From CAYOVG01 sp964407285 (GTDB lineage Bacteria > Desulfobacterota > Syntrophobacteria > Syntrophobacterales > Syntrophobacteraceae): DNA of 44,315 nucleotides. The translations under genes and the position numbers were made by a program. The DNA is taken from assembly GCA_964407285.1 (NCBI GenBank), contig CAYOVG010000012.1:1-44315 (forward strand). The letters run 5' to 3'. Of the stretch, positions 31,994-41,087 are shown in pieces (the first letter of the stretch is position 1; every line of letters begins with the position of its first letter). The notes beneath the pieces were generated by a model. The model did not search any database and was not told the DNA's origin. It worked only from the letters and a program-made list of their open reading frames with translations.

Positions 31994-33766
31994 CTATTGG
32001 GCGCGGAGCGCGGGGTCGCCTTTGCGGGCTTCGGCCTGCTGTTCGGCGACATTGAGGTCGTAAGTGATGATGACGCTCTTGGATTCCCATATTTTGGTGA
32101 TGTCCTTGGACATCACCAGGCTTATCACCAGTTCGGGATTCGTATCTCCGTTTATGTCTCCGATGCGAAGCGATGTGACCATGCCGCTGAGTTCTCGCGT
32201 TTTCCAGTGTTCGCTCAGTCCCATCTGGTCGATCGTGAGGGAAACGATCTCCCCGTGGTCGTACCATTTTACGCCCTCGGGCATATAGCCGGCGTAATCG
32301 GACGTGCGATTCACGATGACTTCGGGAATTCCGGTCTTGTTGAGCGTGTGGATGAGCACCGGAGAGGGTATATAATAGTAGTCGACCTGGTTGTAGCGAA
32401 GATCGTGCACCTTGCCCTCGATGGAGTTCGAGGTGGCCGCAAAGTGCTTGGTGGTTTTGGAAACCGGGGTCCCGGACCCGTCGAGAACGGCGAGATTGTT
32501 CTGGTCCGTGATGAGGACGTACTTGTCGGTCTTGTCGCCGGAGAGGTCGCCTTTGGCGAAATTGAAGATATTGCACCTGGCGGGAAGGTTCGCCGGGATC
32601 GATTCCGTTATCTTGTTACCTTTGAGCTGCATTTCAAAGATATTGGGTTCGAAGGTGGAGTCGGTCCCCTTCTTCTGGCCGAGAAGCACCTTGCCCCGTG
32701 AGGGCATCCGCACGGCGTTGAGGTAGTATTCGGACGGTTCGGATATCGGCTGCAGTTTTCCGTTGACCATGGCGAGGACGAAGGAGCCGGGCTCCATGAC
32801 GACGTCTCTCCCGTAGAGAACGGACTCGGATGCGGTTTCGTTGGGAGCGTTTTTCTTCTGCAGGTTGCAGACGACGATGGCTTCCTTCCCGTCATGGTTG
32901 ATGTCCATGACGGAAACATATATGAACTTGTCGAGCTTGGTGGCGCTGTATGTGGCGATGGGCCGCAGGCCGTTTGCCTCCCGCTTGTAGATGGTGATCT
33001 TGTTACGGCTTGCGGTGACGAGCTCCTGTCGCTTGTCTCCGTCGACGTCTCCGATATCCATGGCCACAATCGATTCATTGAAGTTCTGGCTTTTCCAGAA
33101 ACCCGCGCTCGTCGGGGTCCCTTCAGGCGTTACTTCTATGAAGTTGGGGTTGAGGCTGGATACCTTTTCACCTGCAAGCATCGAATCCGGAATGAGCAGT
33201 TCGGGGTTTTTGTTGGAGACCGCGGGGCCGTCGGAGGAGGAAGCCGCATCGGCCTGCTCGGCGGGGCGGCCGAAAAGCTTCTGGTTGATGTCCTGGGCGA
33301 GCCTGTTGATCCTGGGCACCACTTCGTCCATGTTCTTCGCCTGGGCGTAGAAGCTCTGAGGCGCGGCGTTTCCCTGAACGGGCGCGACCTTGGCGTCGAT
33401 GCTCACCGCCTGGCCGATGGCCGTAATGCTTCCGAACAGGACATAGTCCACCTTCATGGCGTGTCCTATCCGCATGGCTTCGGATTCGGACGAAGGCGTT
33501 TTGGAGCCCTTGAGGGCCTGTTCGGTAGCGGATTTATCGATGACCTGAACCTTGCCTTTCCAGCCCAGCCGCGAAGCCAGCATATCCTGGATACCGTCTC
33601 TAAGGCCCGTCATATTGGCCGGGGCATTCATGGTGAAAGGCAGAACGGCCACTTTCACCGGTGTTGCGCCTTGAGCCGCCAGGACAGCGGGAAAGAGCAG
33701 CGTAACCAGAAATACGATAAATACCTGTTTAGTATGGAAGACTTGCTTCGATCCATTTGATCTCAT
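31994..33766 (-). CDS. Exported FG-GAP/VCBS-repeat protein with TolB-N-like N-terminus
   Basis: This 590-residue protein has a signal peptide (VFIVFLVTLLFPAVLAAQG, residues about 15-33). The 60-170 region resembles TolB/CsgG-type sensor domains (VAVLPFTMNAP, QDMLASRLGWKGKVQVIDKS). From about 210 onward several VCBS-type FG-GAP repeats follow, with metal-binding patterns such as IGDVDGDKRQELV, VMDINHDGKEAIVV, KGDLSGDKTDKYVL and IGDINGDTNPELV. These usually form Ca-binding beta-propellers. A start at 33766 is supported by GAGGA 8 bases upstream. The gene lies directly before the lipid A acyltransferase, suggesting an envelope role. Confidence 0.8.
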   Translation of the reverse strand: MRSNGSKQVFHTKQVFIVFLVTLLFPAVLAAQGATPVKVAVLPFTMNAPANMTGLRDGIQDMLASRLGWKGKVQVIDKSATEQALKGSKTPSSESEAMRIGHAMKVDYVLFGSITAIGQAVSIDAKVAPVQGNAAPQSFYAQAKNMDEVVPRINRLAQDINQKLFGRPAEQADAASSSDGPAVSNKNPELLIPDSMLAGEKVSSLNPNFIEVTPEGTPTSAGFWKSQNFNESIVAMDIGDVDGDKRQELVTASRNKITIYKREANGLRPIATYSATKLDKFIYVSVMDINHDGKEAIVVCNLQKKNAPNETASESVLYGRDVVMEPGSFVLAMVNGKLQPISEPSEYYLNAVRMPSRGKVLLGQKKGTDSTFEPNIFEMQLKGNKITESIPANLPARCNIFNFAKGDLSGDKTDKYVLITDQNNLAVLDGSGTPVSKTTKHFAATSNSIEGKVHDLRYNQVDYYYIPSPVLIHTLNKTGIPEVIVNRTSDYAGYMPEGVKWYDHGEIVSLTIDQMGLSEHWKTRELSGMVTSLRIGDINGDTNPELVISLVMSKDITKIWESKSVIITYDLNVAEQQAEARKGDPALRAQ

Positions 33767-34269
33767 TGCTGCATTCCTCTGTATCTGTAATAGTTTGCCG
33801 ATGAAAACGGTTTTTTCGGTGCAATACCCTTATTAGAATTTAGCGCGTAAGTCAAAGCGAAACTTACGGATGCGGGGAGGACGGGGCGAAAATCCACAAA
33901 GAATCCACAGCCGGAGATGGCGACGGACGGCCGGGTCGGGGAGATGGCGCGGGTCCGTCCATGGAATTTCCCCATTTTCGTTTTTCCCGCTCCGTTTTGC
34001 AGATCCTTTAACTATGGGGATGATTATCATACGGTCTAAGTGTGAGGTTTGATGTGATAAACATAGCGAGGCGATAGATTTGTTTTTTCTCTTGACATTT
34101 AGCTCCCTTTTCCGGTAAACAAGGACTCAAGTGTAAAATTGGCTGGGGTTATAGGGTAGGATTGAAGGCGTGGAGGGAGGTGAGATAAGGGTAGGAAAAG
34201 AAAGTTTCAGTAGTTGTGGTTACTTAGGGGCTTTTGCATGCACGCGTTAGTTTTTCAGGAGGAAAGATG
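33767..34269. other. Gene-free divergent promoter region
   Basis: These 503 bases separate the divergent FG-GAP gene and porin gene. They are AT-richer than the surroundings near 34020-34240. A TTGACA is visible at 34092; no gene or RNA is seen. Confidence 0.5.
34092..34120 (+). promoter_or_regulatory. Sigma-70-type promoter candidate for the porin
   Basis: A perfect TTGACA (34092-34097) is followed after 17 bases by GTAAAC (or TAAACA after 18), a poor -10. The 5' leader would be about 140 bases. The -35 is convincing and the -10 is not. Confidence 0.4.
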
Positions 34270-35817
34270 ATGAAAAGGTATATGACGATAGGGATAGCGC
34301 TCCTGGCTGTATTGGCCATCGCGGCTCCCAGTTTTGCCGGCGTGGAATTCAAGTACGGCGGTTTGTATCGTGCTCGTCTCCAGTCCAACCAGAATATTAC
34401 GGATGGAACGGACCTCGTTGAAGACAACTCAAACTGGATCGATCAGCGCATCAGAATGTACTTCTCGTTCATAGCCAGCGAACGCCTGCAGATGGTGACG
34501 AAGTGGGAAGCCGACACGGTGTGGGGCAATGAAACCGCTGGAGCGGGAAGGCATGGCGGCGGCGACGTGGGCTCCGATGCCGTCAACCTGGAAATGAAGA
34601 ATGCGTACATCGATTTCCTGATTCCCCAGACGCCTGTAAGGGCTACCGTGGGTGTCCAGGGTATCGCCCTGATGAAGGGTTGGATTGTCGATGACGACTT
34701 CTCGGCGGCAGTCCTGTCCACCAAGTACGACCCCGTCGATATCAAACTGGGTTACATCGCTGCCCGTAACGAGGATGTCTCCTCGTATCCCAGCGACAAC
34801 ATCGATGACGTGTTCGGCGCCGTGGAATTCAAGCAGGGCCCGTTCTCGGGCGGCTTCAACGTGTTCTGGCAGAACGCCAATAGAGATCCGATCAGCACCC
34901 AGTTCGCCAGGAATACTCCGTCCACCAGCCAGAACGCAAACAATACGACGAGCGTTTGGAGGCTGATCGACAGCGTGGCCAGGCAGAACACCGCCGTCGG
35001 CGCCGCAAGCGCTTACGTTCCCCCCGCCACCACCAACAATGCGGCCAACCTCGGTTACGTCGAGGACAACAACCTGGTCGATCTCGGCATCAGCCTCGGC
35101 TACAAGATGGACTGGCTCAATGTTTTCGTCAACTACGTGCAGAATCTGGGTTCCTACGATGCAGTAGGTAACGCAAGCGGCAGGCGGGTTTTCGTCGGCG
35201 ACGGCAACTACGATTACAGAGGGTACATGGTAGAGGCCGCCGCAAACGTAGCCTTCAACCCCTTCACCTTCACCGTCGGCGGTTTCTACACCTCGGGCGA
35301 CACCGATTTCAGCCTCAACGACAATGGCGGTACGGATGGCAACTACCGCTCCGTGCGGGGTGTTTCTCATTACTGGTCTGAAATCATGGGTCTCGGCGTT
35401 CTCGACGCCAGCGTTACCGACGCAGGTGACAGACAAAACCTCTTCGGCCAGTACCGCGGCGATTACGGCGTCGGCGATGCGCCGTACAACCTCTGGACGG
35501 TGTCGGTCGGCGCTGCCTGGCAGATCCTGGAAGGTACGAAGTTCACTGCTAACTACTACTATATCCAGACTGCCCGCAAGGTCCTCGCGGACGGCTTCAG
35601 CCTGAGCGCCGCCGGCGTTCCGGTTCCCAACGGGAATCCCAACAACCTGTCCAGGGATATCGGTCATGAATTCGACGTATACCTCGATCAGGATATCGTT
35701 GACGGTCTGAAGCTGAAACTCGTGGCCGCATACCTGATTGCCGGCGACGCCTACACGGTTCTCGCTGACGACGACGACACCTATGAACTGGGCGCCGTTC
35801 TGCAGTGGGCATTCTAG
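34270..35817 (+). CDS. Outer-membrane porin (deltaproteobacterial homotrimeric type)
   Basis: This 515-residue protein has a signal peptide (MKRYMTIGIALLAVLAIAAPSFAG, cleavage after about 23). The mature part is a beta-barrel: alternating aromatic and polar strands (VEFKYGGLYRARLQSNQN, DQRIRMYFSFIASERLQMV), Gly/Asn/Asp-rich loops, and a terminal strand ending LGAVLQWAF with the C-terminal Phe typical of porins. It resembles the abundant porin of Desulfovibrio and Syntrophobacter. AGGAGG sits 7 bases before this ATG; an in-frame ATG just 3 bases earlier is also possible. A strong terminator follows, as expected for a high-level monocistronic gene. Confidence 0.9.
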   Translation: MKRYMTIGIALLAVLAIAAPSFAGVEFKYGGLYRARLQSNQNITDGTDLVEDNSNWIDQRIRMYFSFIASERLQMVTKWEADTVWGNETAGAGRHGGGDVGSDAVNLEMKNAYIDFLIPQTPVRATVGVQGIALMKGWIVDDDFSAAVLSTKYDPVDIKLGYIAARNEDVSSYPSDNIDDVFGAVEFKQGPFSGGFNVFWQNANRDPISTQFARNTPSTSQNANNTTSVWRLIDSVARQNTAVGAASAYVPPATTNNAANLGYVEDNNLVDLGISLGYKMDWLNVFVNYVQNLGSYDAVGNASGRRVFVGDGNYDYRGYMVEAAANVAFNPFTFTVGGFYTSGDTDFSLNDNGGTDGNYRSVRGVSHYWSEIMGLGVLDASVTDAGDRQNLFGQYRGDYGVGDAPYNLWTVSVGAAWQILEGTKFTANYYYIQTARKVLADGFSLSAAGVPVPNGNPNNLSRDIGHEFDVYLDQDIVDGLKLKLVAAYLIAGDAYTVLADDDDTYELGAVLQWAF

Positions 35818-35850
35818 TTTAGTGTTTCCGGTTTGATCGTGTAATGAAAG

Positions 35851-35881
35851 CCGGGTGCGGAATCGCACCCGGTTTTTTTTT
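35851..35881 (+). terminator. Strong intrinsic terminator of the porin gene
   Basis: CCGGGTGCG (35851-35859) pairs with CGCACCCGG (35864-35872) around a GAAT loop, followed by nine T residues. It lies 34 bases after the porin stop. Confidence 0.95.
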
Positions 35882-36001
35882 CGTCTCGCCGCGCCTGCCG
35901 CCCGCCCTCGGCCTTCGAGGTTGGGAAGGGATGAAACCTCCTCCGAAATCTGCTATACTCCCCCGTGAAAGTGTGTTTGATGTTTGAATTGCAGGAAATG
36001 A

Positions 36002-37054
36002 ATGCCTGATGCATTGGACGGGAGTGGTCGGGTGTATTTACGGCGAGTGCGCTCCGGCAGCGGTTGCCGGTATGTGATCAGGGAATCCTTTGAAGAGGAC
36101 GGATGCTGGAAGCACCAGGATGTGATGGACCTGGGTTCCGACCCCTGTGAATTCATCGTTTATCCGGGGGGAAACGGTTTCTACTTCAAGGATGAACTCG
36201 AGGAGACGCTTTCCGCCAGGGGAGTCGATTACTCGAGCAGCGACCTGGAAGACCTGTTCTTCCCTTTTCTGGAACCACACATCCGAAGGATCATCGCCAA
36301 CTTCAGGAATGGAAGCGGCTGCGGGCGCAATCCCCGCAACTCACTTGATGAGGAGGAAATTGCCCGCCTCCAGGGGCAATTGCATCCCATCGACAAGAGA
36401 CGGCTCCATTTTCTCCGGTGCGGCAGGGTGGATATCGGGCGGCTGGACGGGCGTCGTTCGTGGGGGTTCCTCAATGTTCTCATCCGGAAGAGCAGAGACG
36501 AAATCGAGCACGTCATGGAAGAGATGGAGCTTCATCTTCGCCCGAAGGAAGTGCGCAATTACCTCTTCACGGCTTTTCATCTCCAGTCCTATTTCAGCGG
36601 CAACATTTTGCGAAATCAGCCCGGCGCGCTGGATGCGCGGAAGGTGGACGAGTGCTTCCTGGAGGAGCTCTGTAGCCTGAACCGGGACAGTCGCTTCTTT
36701 CGCGGGGTCGGGGGCCGCGCCGCGAACGAACTCCATCCCTACCTTACAAGGTACGTAATCATGTATTTCGATCATGATTTCGACCGGGCTGCACTGTGGA
36801 GCGAGTACATCGCGGAAGCCATGAGGCAGAGGTTTTCCGGGCGCGCGGGGAGGTCGGCGCCGGGCATGCAGGTTGCGGAAGCCTGCACTGTGCTGGGGGT
36901 GTCTCCAGACCGGTTCCCGGGCATGAGCCGTCAGGACCTCACCAAGCATTACAGGAGAAAAGCGAAGGATGCTCACCCGGACAGCGGCGGTGACCACGAG
37001 GCCTTCGTGAGGATTACGGAGGCCTACGAGGTGCTGCTGCTACGGAAGAAATAG
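36002..37054 (+). CDS. Protein with a C-terminal DnaJ-type J domain
   Basis: This is a 350-residue cytosolic protein. The C-terminal region (about 292-350) is a J domain, with the helix-II motif LTKHYRRKAKDAHPDSGGDHEAF and the diagnostic HPD at 325-327, which stimulates DnaK ATPase. The N-terminal 280 residues have no recognised domain: an acidic N-terminal third, then helices with RPKEVRNYLFTAFHLQSYFSG. This placement differs from classic DnaJ, where the J domain is N-terminal, and resembles DjlA-like architecture. The N-terminus may recruit a specific client. No dnaK neighbour is present. Confidence 0.8.
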   Translation: MPDALDGSGRVYLRRVRSGSGCRYVIRESFEEDGCWKHQDVMDLGSDPCEFIVYPGGNGFYFKDELEETLSARGVDYSSSDLEDLFFPFLEPHIRRIIANFRNGSGCGRNPRNSLDEEEIARLQGQLHPIDKRRLHFLRCGRVDIGRLDGRRSWGFLNVLIRKSRDEIEHVMEEMELHLRPKEVRNYLFTAFHLQSYFSGNILRNQPGALDARKVDECFLEELCSLNRDSRFFRGVGGRAANELHPYLTRYVIMYFDHDFDRAALWSEYIAEAMRQRFSGRAGRSAPGMQVAEACTVLGVSPDRFPGMSRQDLTKHYRRKAKDAHPDSGGDHEAFVRITEAYEVLLLRKK

Positions 37055-37098
37055 GCTCCCGGCGCCTACAGGCGAGCAGATCATACCTTCGTAGAGAT

Positions 37099-38076
37099 TC
37101 AGAGAAGTTCGCCCGGAATAGATTTTTCAACCGCGGTGTAGGGGTCGATCTCCTTGCGCGCGATTCTGCGAACGAGCGAATCGAAGGATATCCCGCGAGC
37201 TTCCATGCGTCCGAGAACGGCTTTGAGCACTTCGTCCCTCAGCAGGTCCACCAGTTGGTTCCTGGCCCGCCTCTCGAGGATGGCGTCCATCCGTTCGCCG
37301 TCATTTGAAAGCAGGTGGGAACGGTGGAGTTCGAGGTGATCGAAGATGTCTTGAATTCCTTTTCCTTTGTGCGCCTCGGTTTCGATGATGGGAGTAGCCC
37401 AACCGCCTGCTGCGCGGCTGGAGGGTGGGGGTGACGCCATTTCCATCAGGGAGCGCAGTTCTCTCACCAGTCTGCGTGATCCTTCGCGATCGGCTTTGTT
37501 GACCACGAGGATATCTCCTATTTCCATGATTCCGGCCTTGATGGCCTGAACCTCGTCTCCCATGCCGGGGACCGTTATCAGGACAGTCGTATGGGCGCTT
37601 TCGACGATTTCGATTTCGTCCTGTCCGACCCCTACCGTCTCGATCAATACGACGTCCTTACCCATGGCGTCGAGAACGGCGATCATGTCGTTCGTGGATT
37701 TCGTGATGCCGCCGAAGTGGCCGCGTGTGGCCAGGCTCCTGATGAAGACGCCTTCGTCCAGGAAGTGGCGCTGCATTCGGATGCGGTCGCCCAGGATCGC
37801 GCCCCCGGTGAAGGGACTCGTGGGATCGACGGCAAGGATTCCAACGGTTTTTCCCGCCTTCCGGTAGAGCCTGGTAAGTTGATCGACGAGGGTGGACTTG
37901 CCGGCTCCGGGCATTCCGGTAAGTCCCACAACGTGCGCCCTGCCGGTGTGAGGGTAAAGCTCCTTGAGGATAGGGCGCACGGAAGGAATCCGGTCGTCGA
38001 TATCTCGAAGCAAGCGTGCAGTCGAGCGGATGTCTCCGCTGAGAATTTTGTCAACTATATCCATGGATTTGTCCAT
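37099..38076 (-). CDS. meaB: MeaB/ArgK-type G-protein chaperone of B12-dependent acyl-CoA mutase
   Basis: This 325-residue SIMIBI-class GTPase has a P-loop GLTGMPGAGKST (about 51-62), a switch with DPTSPFTGGAILGDRIRM, the guanine-specificity motif NKAD and the mutase-chaperone core VIIETVGVGQDE-like (VLIETVGVGQDEIEIV). MeaB loads and protects adenosylcobalamin in the partner mutase, and the two mutase subunit genes lie just upstream on the same strand. The start MDKSMDIVDK is preferred; a GTG at 38121 adds 15 residues without a ribosome site. The C-terminal dimerisation region (RRIARKEIDPYTAVE) is present. Confidence 0.93.
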   Translation of the reverse strand: MDKSMDIVDKILSGDIRSTARLLRDIDDRIPSVRPILKELYPHTGRAHVVGLTGMPGAGKSTLVDQLTRLYRKAGKTVGILAVDPTSPFTGGAILGDRIRMQRHFLDEGVFIRSLATRGHFGGITKSTNDMIAVLDAMGKDVVLIETVGVGQDEIEIVESAHTTVLITVPGMGDEVQAIKAGIMEIGDILVVNKADREGSRRLVRELRSLMEMASPPPSSRAAGGWATPIIETEAHKGKGIQDIFDHLELHRSHLLSNDGERMDAILERRARNQLVDLLRDEVLKAVLGRMEARGISFDSLVRRIARKEIDPYTAVEKSIPGELL

Positions 38077-38222
38077 TCCGGCGATGACGAGCCAGGGGCG
38101 CGAAACCGTCGGTGCGACCACGGGTTTATGCCATGCGAGCGGCCCGGGTCAAGGCGTTCGAGACACTCGAGGAACGCGAGGGTGGAGTTCGCGCCGCGGA
38201 AATATGGATCACGGCAACCGGT

Positions 38223-38645
38223 TCACGCGAGCGGTTGCCGGGGACGGATGTTTTCCTTGACCCAATCGACAATGTCCTGGAGCTTCGCTCCGGGTTCGAA
38301 GAGTTCCTTGATTCCGGCGGACTTGAGGGCGGAGATATCCTCCATGGGAAATATGCCCCCGCCGATCACGGAGATGTCTTCGGCGCCGTTTTCCCTGAGC
38401 AGTTCCAGAATCCGGGGAAAGGTATAGGTATGCGCGCCCGAAAGGATGCTGAGTCCGATCAGATCGACATCTTCCTGAATGGCGGTGTTGACGATCTTCT
38501 CGGGCGTTTGATGGCAGCCGGTATAGATGACCTCGAACCCGGCATCGCGAAATGCTCTAGCTATAACACGCGCGCCACGGTCATGCCCATCCAGTCCGGG
38601 CTTGGCGACCAGTACGCGAAGCCTCCTCTGATCTCCTCCGATCAT
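38223..38645 (-). CDS. Acyl-CoA mutase small subunit, B12-binding domain
   Basis: This 140-residue protein has the cobalamin-binding fold. The lower-ligand motif GLDGHDRG (DxHxxG) comes first, followed by LSILSGAHTY and VIGGGIFP, which hold the dimethylbenzimidazole tail. It equals the C-terminal part of methylmalonyl-CoA mutase and matches the size of the separate IcmB subunit of isobutyryl-CoA mutase. Its start is 27 bases after the large-subunit stop. GGAGG is about 13 bases upstream, somewhat far. Confidence 0.93.
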   Translation of the reverse strand: MIGGDQRRLRVLVAKPGLDGHDRGARVIARAFRDAGFEVIYTGCHQTPEKIVNTAIQEDVDLIGLSILSGAHTYTFPRILELLRENGAEDISVIGGGIFPMEDISALKSAGIKELFEPGAKLQDIVDWVKENIRPRQPLA

Positions 38646-38672
38646 GACGGAATTTTCCTCCCTCCGTTAATC

Positions 38673-40373
38673 TCAAAACGTCCCCGGATCGGTATAAATA
38701 CCAAAAACATCACGGTACAAATCGCAGACCTCCTGCTCGGTCGCCCCGGCCTGAACCGCATCTATCAAGGCGGGCATAACGTTATTCTCCCAGCAGGGGG
38801 GGCCCTCGCAACGTCGCCTCAGCTCAATCATGGCTTTCTCGAGCCGGACCTTATCACGCTTGCTCTTGAACCGGTCGGTTCTCTCGATCTGCTTACGCTC
38901 GAGTTCGGGATCGATCCTGAGGATGAACTCGAGTTCGGGCCGCTCGGACGGGTACTTGTTGATGCCGATGATCGTCTTTTCCCCCCGCTCGATCTGCTGC
39001 TGGAATGCGTAGGAAGCATCGGCGATTTCCATTTGCGGATAATCCCTCTCGATAGCGGCGACCATCCCTCCCATCTCGTCCAGCTTTCGAATGTATTCGA
39101 GCGCTTCCTCCTCCATCCGGTCGGTAAGGGCCTCGACGAAATAGGAACCGGCGAGCGGGTCGATGACGTTGGCGACCCCGGTCTCGTCGAGGAGGATCTG
39201 CTGCGTTCGGAGGGCTATGCGCACGGCTTCCTCGCTGGGTATCATGTAGACCTCGTCGAGGGAGTTGGTGTGGAGGGACTGGGTCCCTCCGAGGATGGCG
39301 GCAAGGGCTTCGGTTGTGGTGCGAATGACGTTGTTGTACGGTTCCTGCGCGGTCAGGGAGCATCCGGCGGTCTGGGTATGGAAGCGCATCATCATGGACC
39401 TGGGGTCCCCGGCGTGGAACCGCTCTTTCATAATACGGGCCCACATGCGGCGTCCGGCGCGCATCTTGGCGATCTCCTCGAAGAAGTCGATATGAGAGTT
39501 CCAGAAGAAAGACAGACGCCCGGCAAACTCATCCACGCCGAGGCCGCGCTTCAGGGCCTCCTCCACGTAGGTGATGCCGTCGTAGATGGTGAATGCGAGT
39601 TCCTGGACGGCCGTAGCGCCTGCTTCGCGGATATGGTATCCGCTGATGCTGATGGTATTCCACCTGGGGACCTCGCGCGCACCGAATTCGACTGTGTCGG
39701 TCACCAGGCGAAGACTGGGCTCCGGGGGGAGCATGAGGGTCTTCTGGGCTATGAATTCCTTCAGGCAATCGTTTTGAATGGTGCCGCCGAGCTTTCTCCT
39801 GTCGAAGCCGCGGTTTTCCGCATTGGCGATATACATGGCCCATAGCACGGATGCGGGAGGGTTGATGGTCATGGAGGTAGTGACCTGTTCGAGGTCGATC
39901 TCGGCGAAGAGTCGCTGCATGTCCTCGACGGTGTCGATGGCGACGCCGCATTTGCCGCACTCGCCGCGAGCCAGAGGCGAATCGGTATCGTATCCCATGA
40001 GGGTGGGGAAATCGAAAGCGGTGCTGAGTCCGGTTTCGCCGTGTTCGATGAGGTAGTGGAAACGCTTGTTGGTGTCTTCAGCGCTGCCGAGACCCGCGAA
40101 CATGCGCATGGTCCACGGGCGGCCCCGGTACATCGTTGTCTGTACGCCGCGCGTGAAGGGGTAGCGGCCGGGAAAGCCGAGCTTTTCCATATAATCGTCG
40201 TCGGAGAAGTCGCGAGGCGTGTACAGCGCCTTCAGTTCCATGTCGGAGATGGTGGAAAACCTCTCGGCGCGTTCCGGCATCCTTTGGACGGCTTTCATGT
40301 ACTCCTGCTGCCACTCCTTGTATTCCTCTTCAACCCGCTCAAGGGAAGATTCCGAGTATTTCTTGTTTCCCAT
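38673..40373 (-). CDS. B12-dependent acyl-CoA mutase large subunit, isobutyryl-CoA mutase-like
   Basis: This 566-residue TIM-barrel subunit belongs to the methylmalonyl-CoA mutase family (TRGVQTTMYRGRPWTMR, GTIQNDCLKEF, SISGYHIREAGAT, HTNSLDE). The residues that sort substrates differ from methylmalonyl-CoA mutase. Where the Propionibacterium enzyme has Tyr89 and Arg207, this protein has Phe92 (TMRMFAG) and Gln210 (KEFIAQK). That is the Phe/Gln pair described for isobutyryl-CoA mutase. The length (566) and the separate B12 subunit also fit IcmA/IcmB. It would interconvert isobutyryl- and n-butyryl-CoA, or a similar branched pair. AGGAGA lies 6 bases before this ATG; an upstream GTG at 40394 is less likely. 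Confidence 0.9.
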   Translation of the reverse strand: MGNKKYSESSLERVEEEYKEWQQEYMKAVQRMPERAERFSTISDMELKALYTPRDFSDDDYMEKLGFPGRYPFTRGVQTTMYRGRPWTMRMFAGLGSAEDTNKRFHYLIEHGETGLSTAFDFPTLMGYDTDSPLARGECGKCGVAIDTVEDMQRLFAEIDLEQVTTSMTINPPASVLWAMYIANAENRGFDRRKLGGTIQNDCLKEFIAQKTLMLPPEPSLRLVTDTVEFGAREVPRWNTISISGYHIREAGATAVQELAFTIYDGITYVEEALKRGLGVDEFAGRLSFFWNSHIDFFEEIAKMRAGRRMWARIMKERFHAGDPRSMMMRFHTQTAGCSLTAQEPYNNVIRTTTEALAAILGGTQSLHTNSLDEVYMIPSEEAVRIALRTQQILLDETGVANVIDPLAGSYFVEALTDRMEEEALEYIRKLDEMGGMVAAIERDYPQMEIADASYAFQQQIERGEKTIIGINKYPSERPELEFILRIDPELERKQIERTDRFKSKRDKVRLEKAMIELRRRCEGPPCWENNVMPALIDAVQAGATEQEVCDLYRDVFGIYTDPGTF

Positions 40374-40468
40374 GTTCATTCTCCTCGTACTCACCTACGT
40401 CCAAATCACAACAGCGGCCGAAGCGCCGCAGGCACGGCGCCGGGAGGCGTTTCGTCATGGTCCGAGCA

Positions 40469-40498
40469 AAGTTACGGCACATCGTCATACATTGTCAA
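40469..40498 (-). promoter_or_regulatory. Candidate promoter of the mutase operon
   Basis: On the minus strand TTGACA (40493-40498) is followed after 18 bases by TAACTT (40469-40474). It lies about 100 bases upstream of the large-subunit start. The -35 is perfect and the -10 weak. Confidence 0.4.
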
Positions 40499-40880
40499 AC
40501 AACTTTTAGGGGCCGCAGACCGCATGGCGCAGGCGATGCTATTCGGCGGATGAGCGTGAGAACAAAGTATGACGCGATTGGAAGCCCATAATTTTATAGT
40601 AACAGCAACGGGCCGTTAATCAAGAGATTTGAGGAAGTTTGCGTATAAACGGAGGTTCTGTTATTGTGCCGACGACCGGCTTGGAATAAAATCCGGGGAG
40701 GCGAGAGGGGATGCATGAGACCTGTATAAGGGTTGCGTTGCAGTTCGCCGGGGAGCATCGGGCAGTACTCATGGATTGGAGATAGTCAACGGCGCCCCCG
40801 AGAACGACCGTGGATTGCCGCCCGAATGAACGCCCGCAAGGGGCCGGGCTGGGGCGCAATGCTGCTGATTTGAGCCGCGC

Positions 40881-40950
40881 CGTCATTCCCGCGCATGCGG
40901 GAATCCAGCATTTTCAGGGTCTTCCGGCCCCCCGCTTTCGCGGGGGTGAC
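40881..40950 (+). repeat. REP-like intergenic element, copy A
   Basis: CGTCATTCCCGCGCATGCGG, about 25 bases, then GGCCCCCCGCTTTCGCGGG. It is homologous to the element at 19676-19745 (opposite strand). It lies in the 714-base gene-free stretch 40374-41087, which also carries a CGGGCGGG/CCCGCCCG hairpin (41039-41073) just before the TPR gene and no gene I can support. Confidence 0.65.
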
Positions 40951-41087
40951 GTTGAGTCAACAGCATTGGGGCTGGGGCGGGGCTACAGCTTTCGTACCGG
41001 GTCCCGGACTGAAGCCGGGTCAACACTATTGAGAGTATCGGGCGGGACCGGGGGCCTGCATGACCCCGCCCGGATCGGGAAGGTGGA

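Noticed and set aside
31992..32576. N-terminal extension of the acyltransferase frame
   Set aside because: It overlaps the FG-GAP protein in another frame. Family homology begins at 31991.
38112..39845. 577-residue plus-strand frame across the mutase genes
   Set aside because: Antisense to both mutase subunits, with no family motif.
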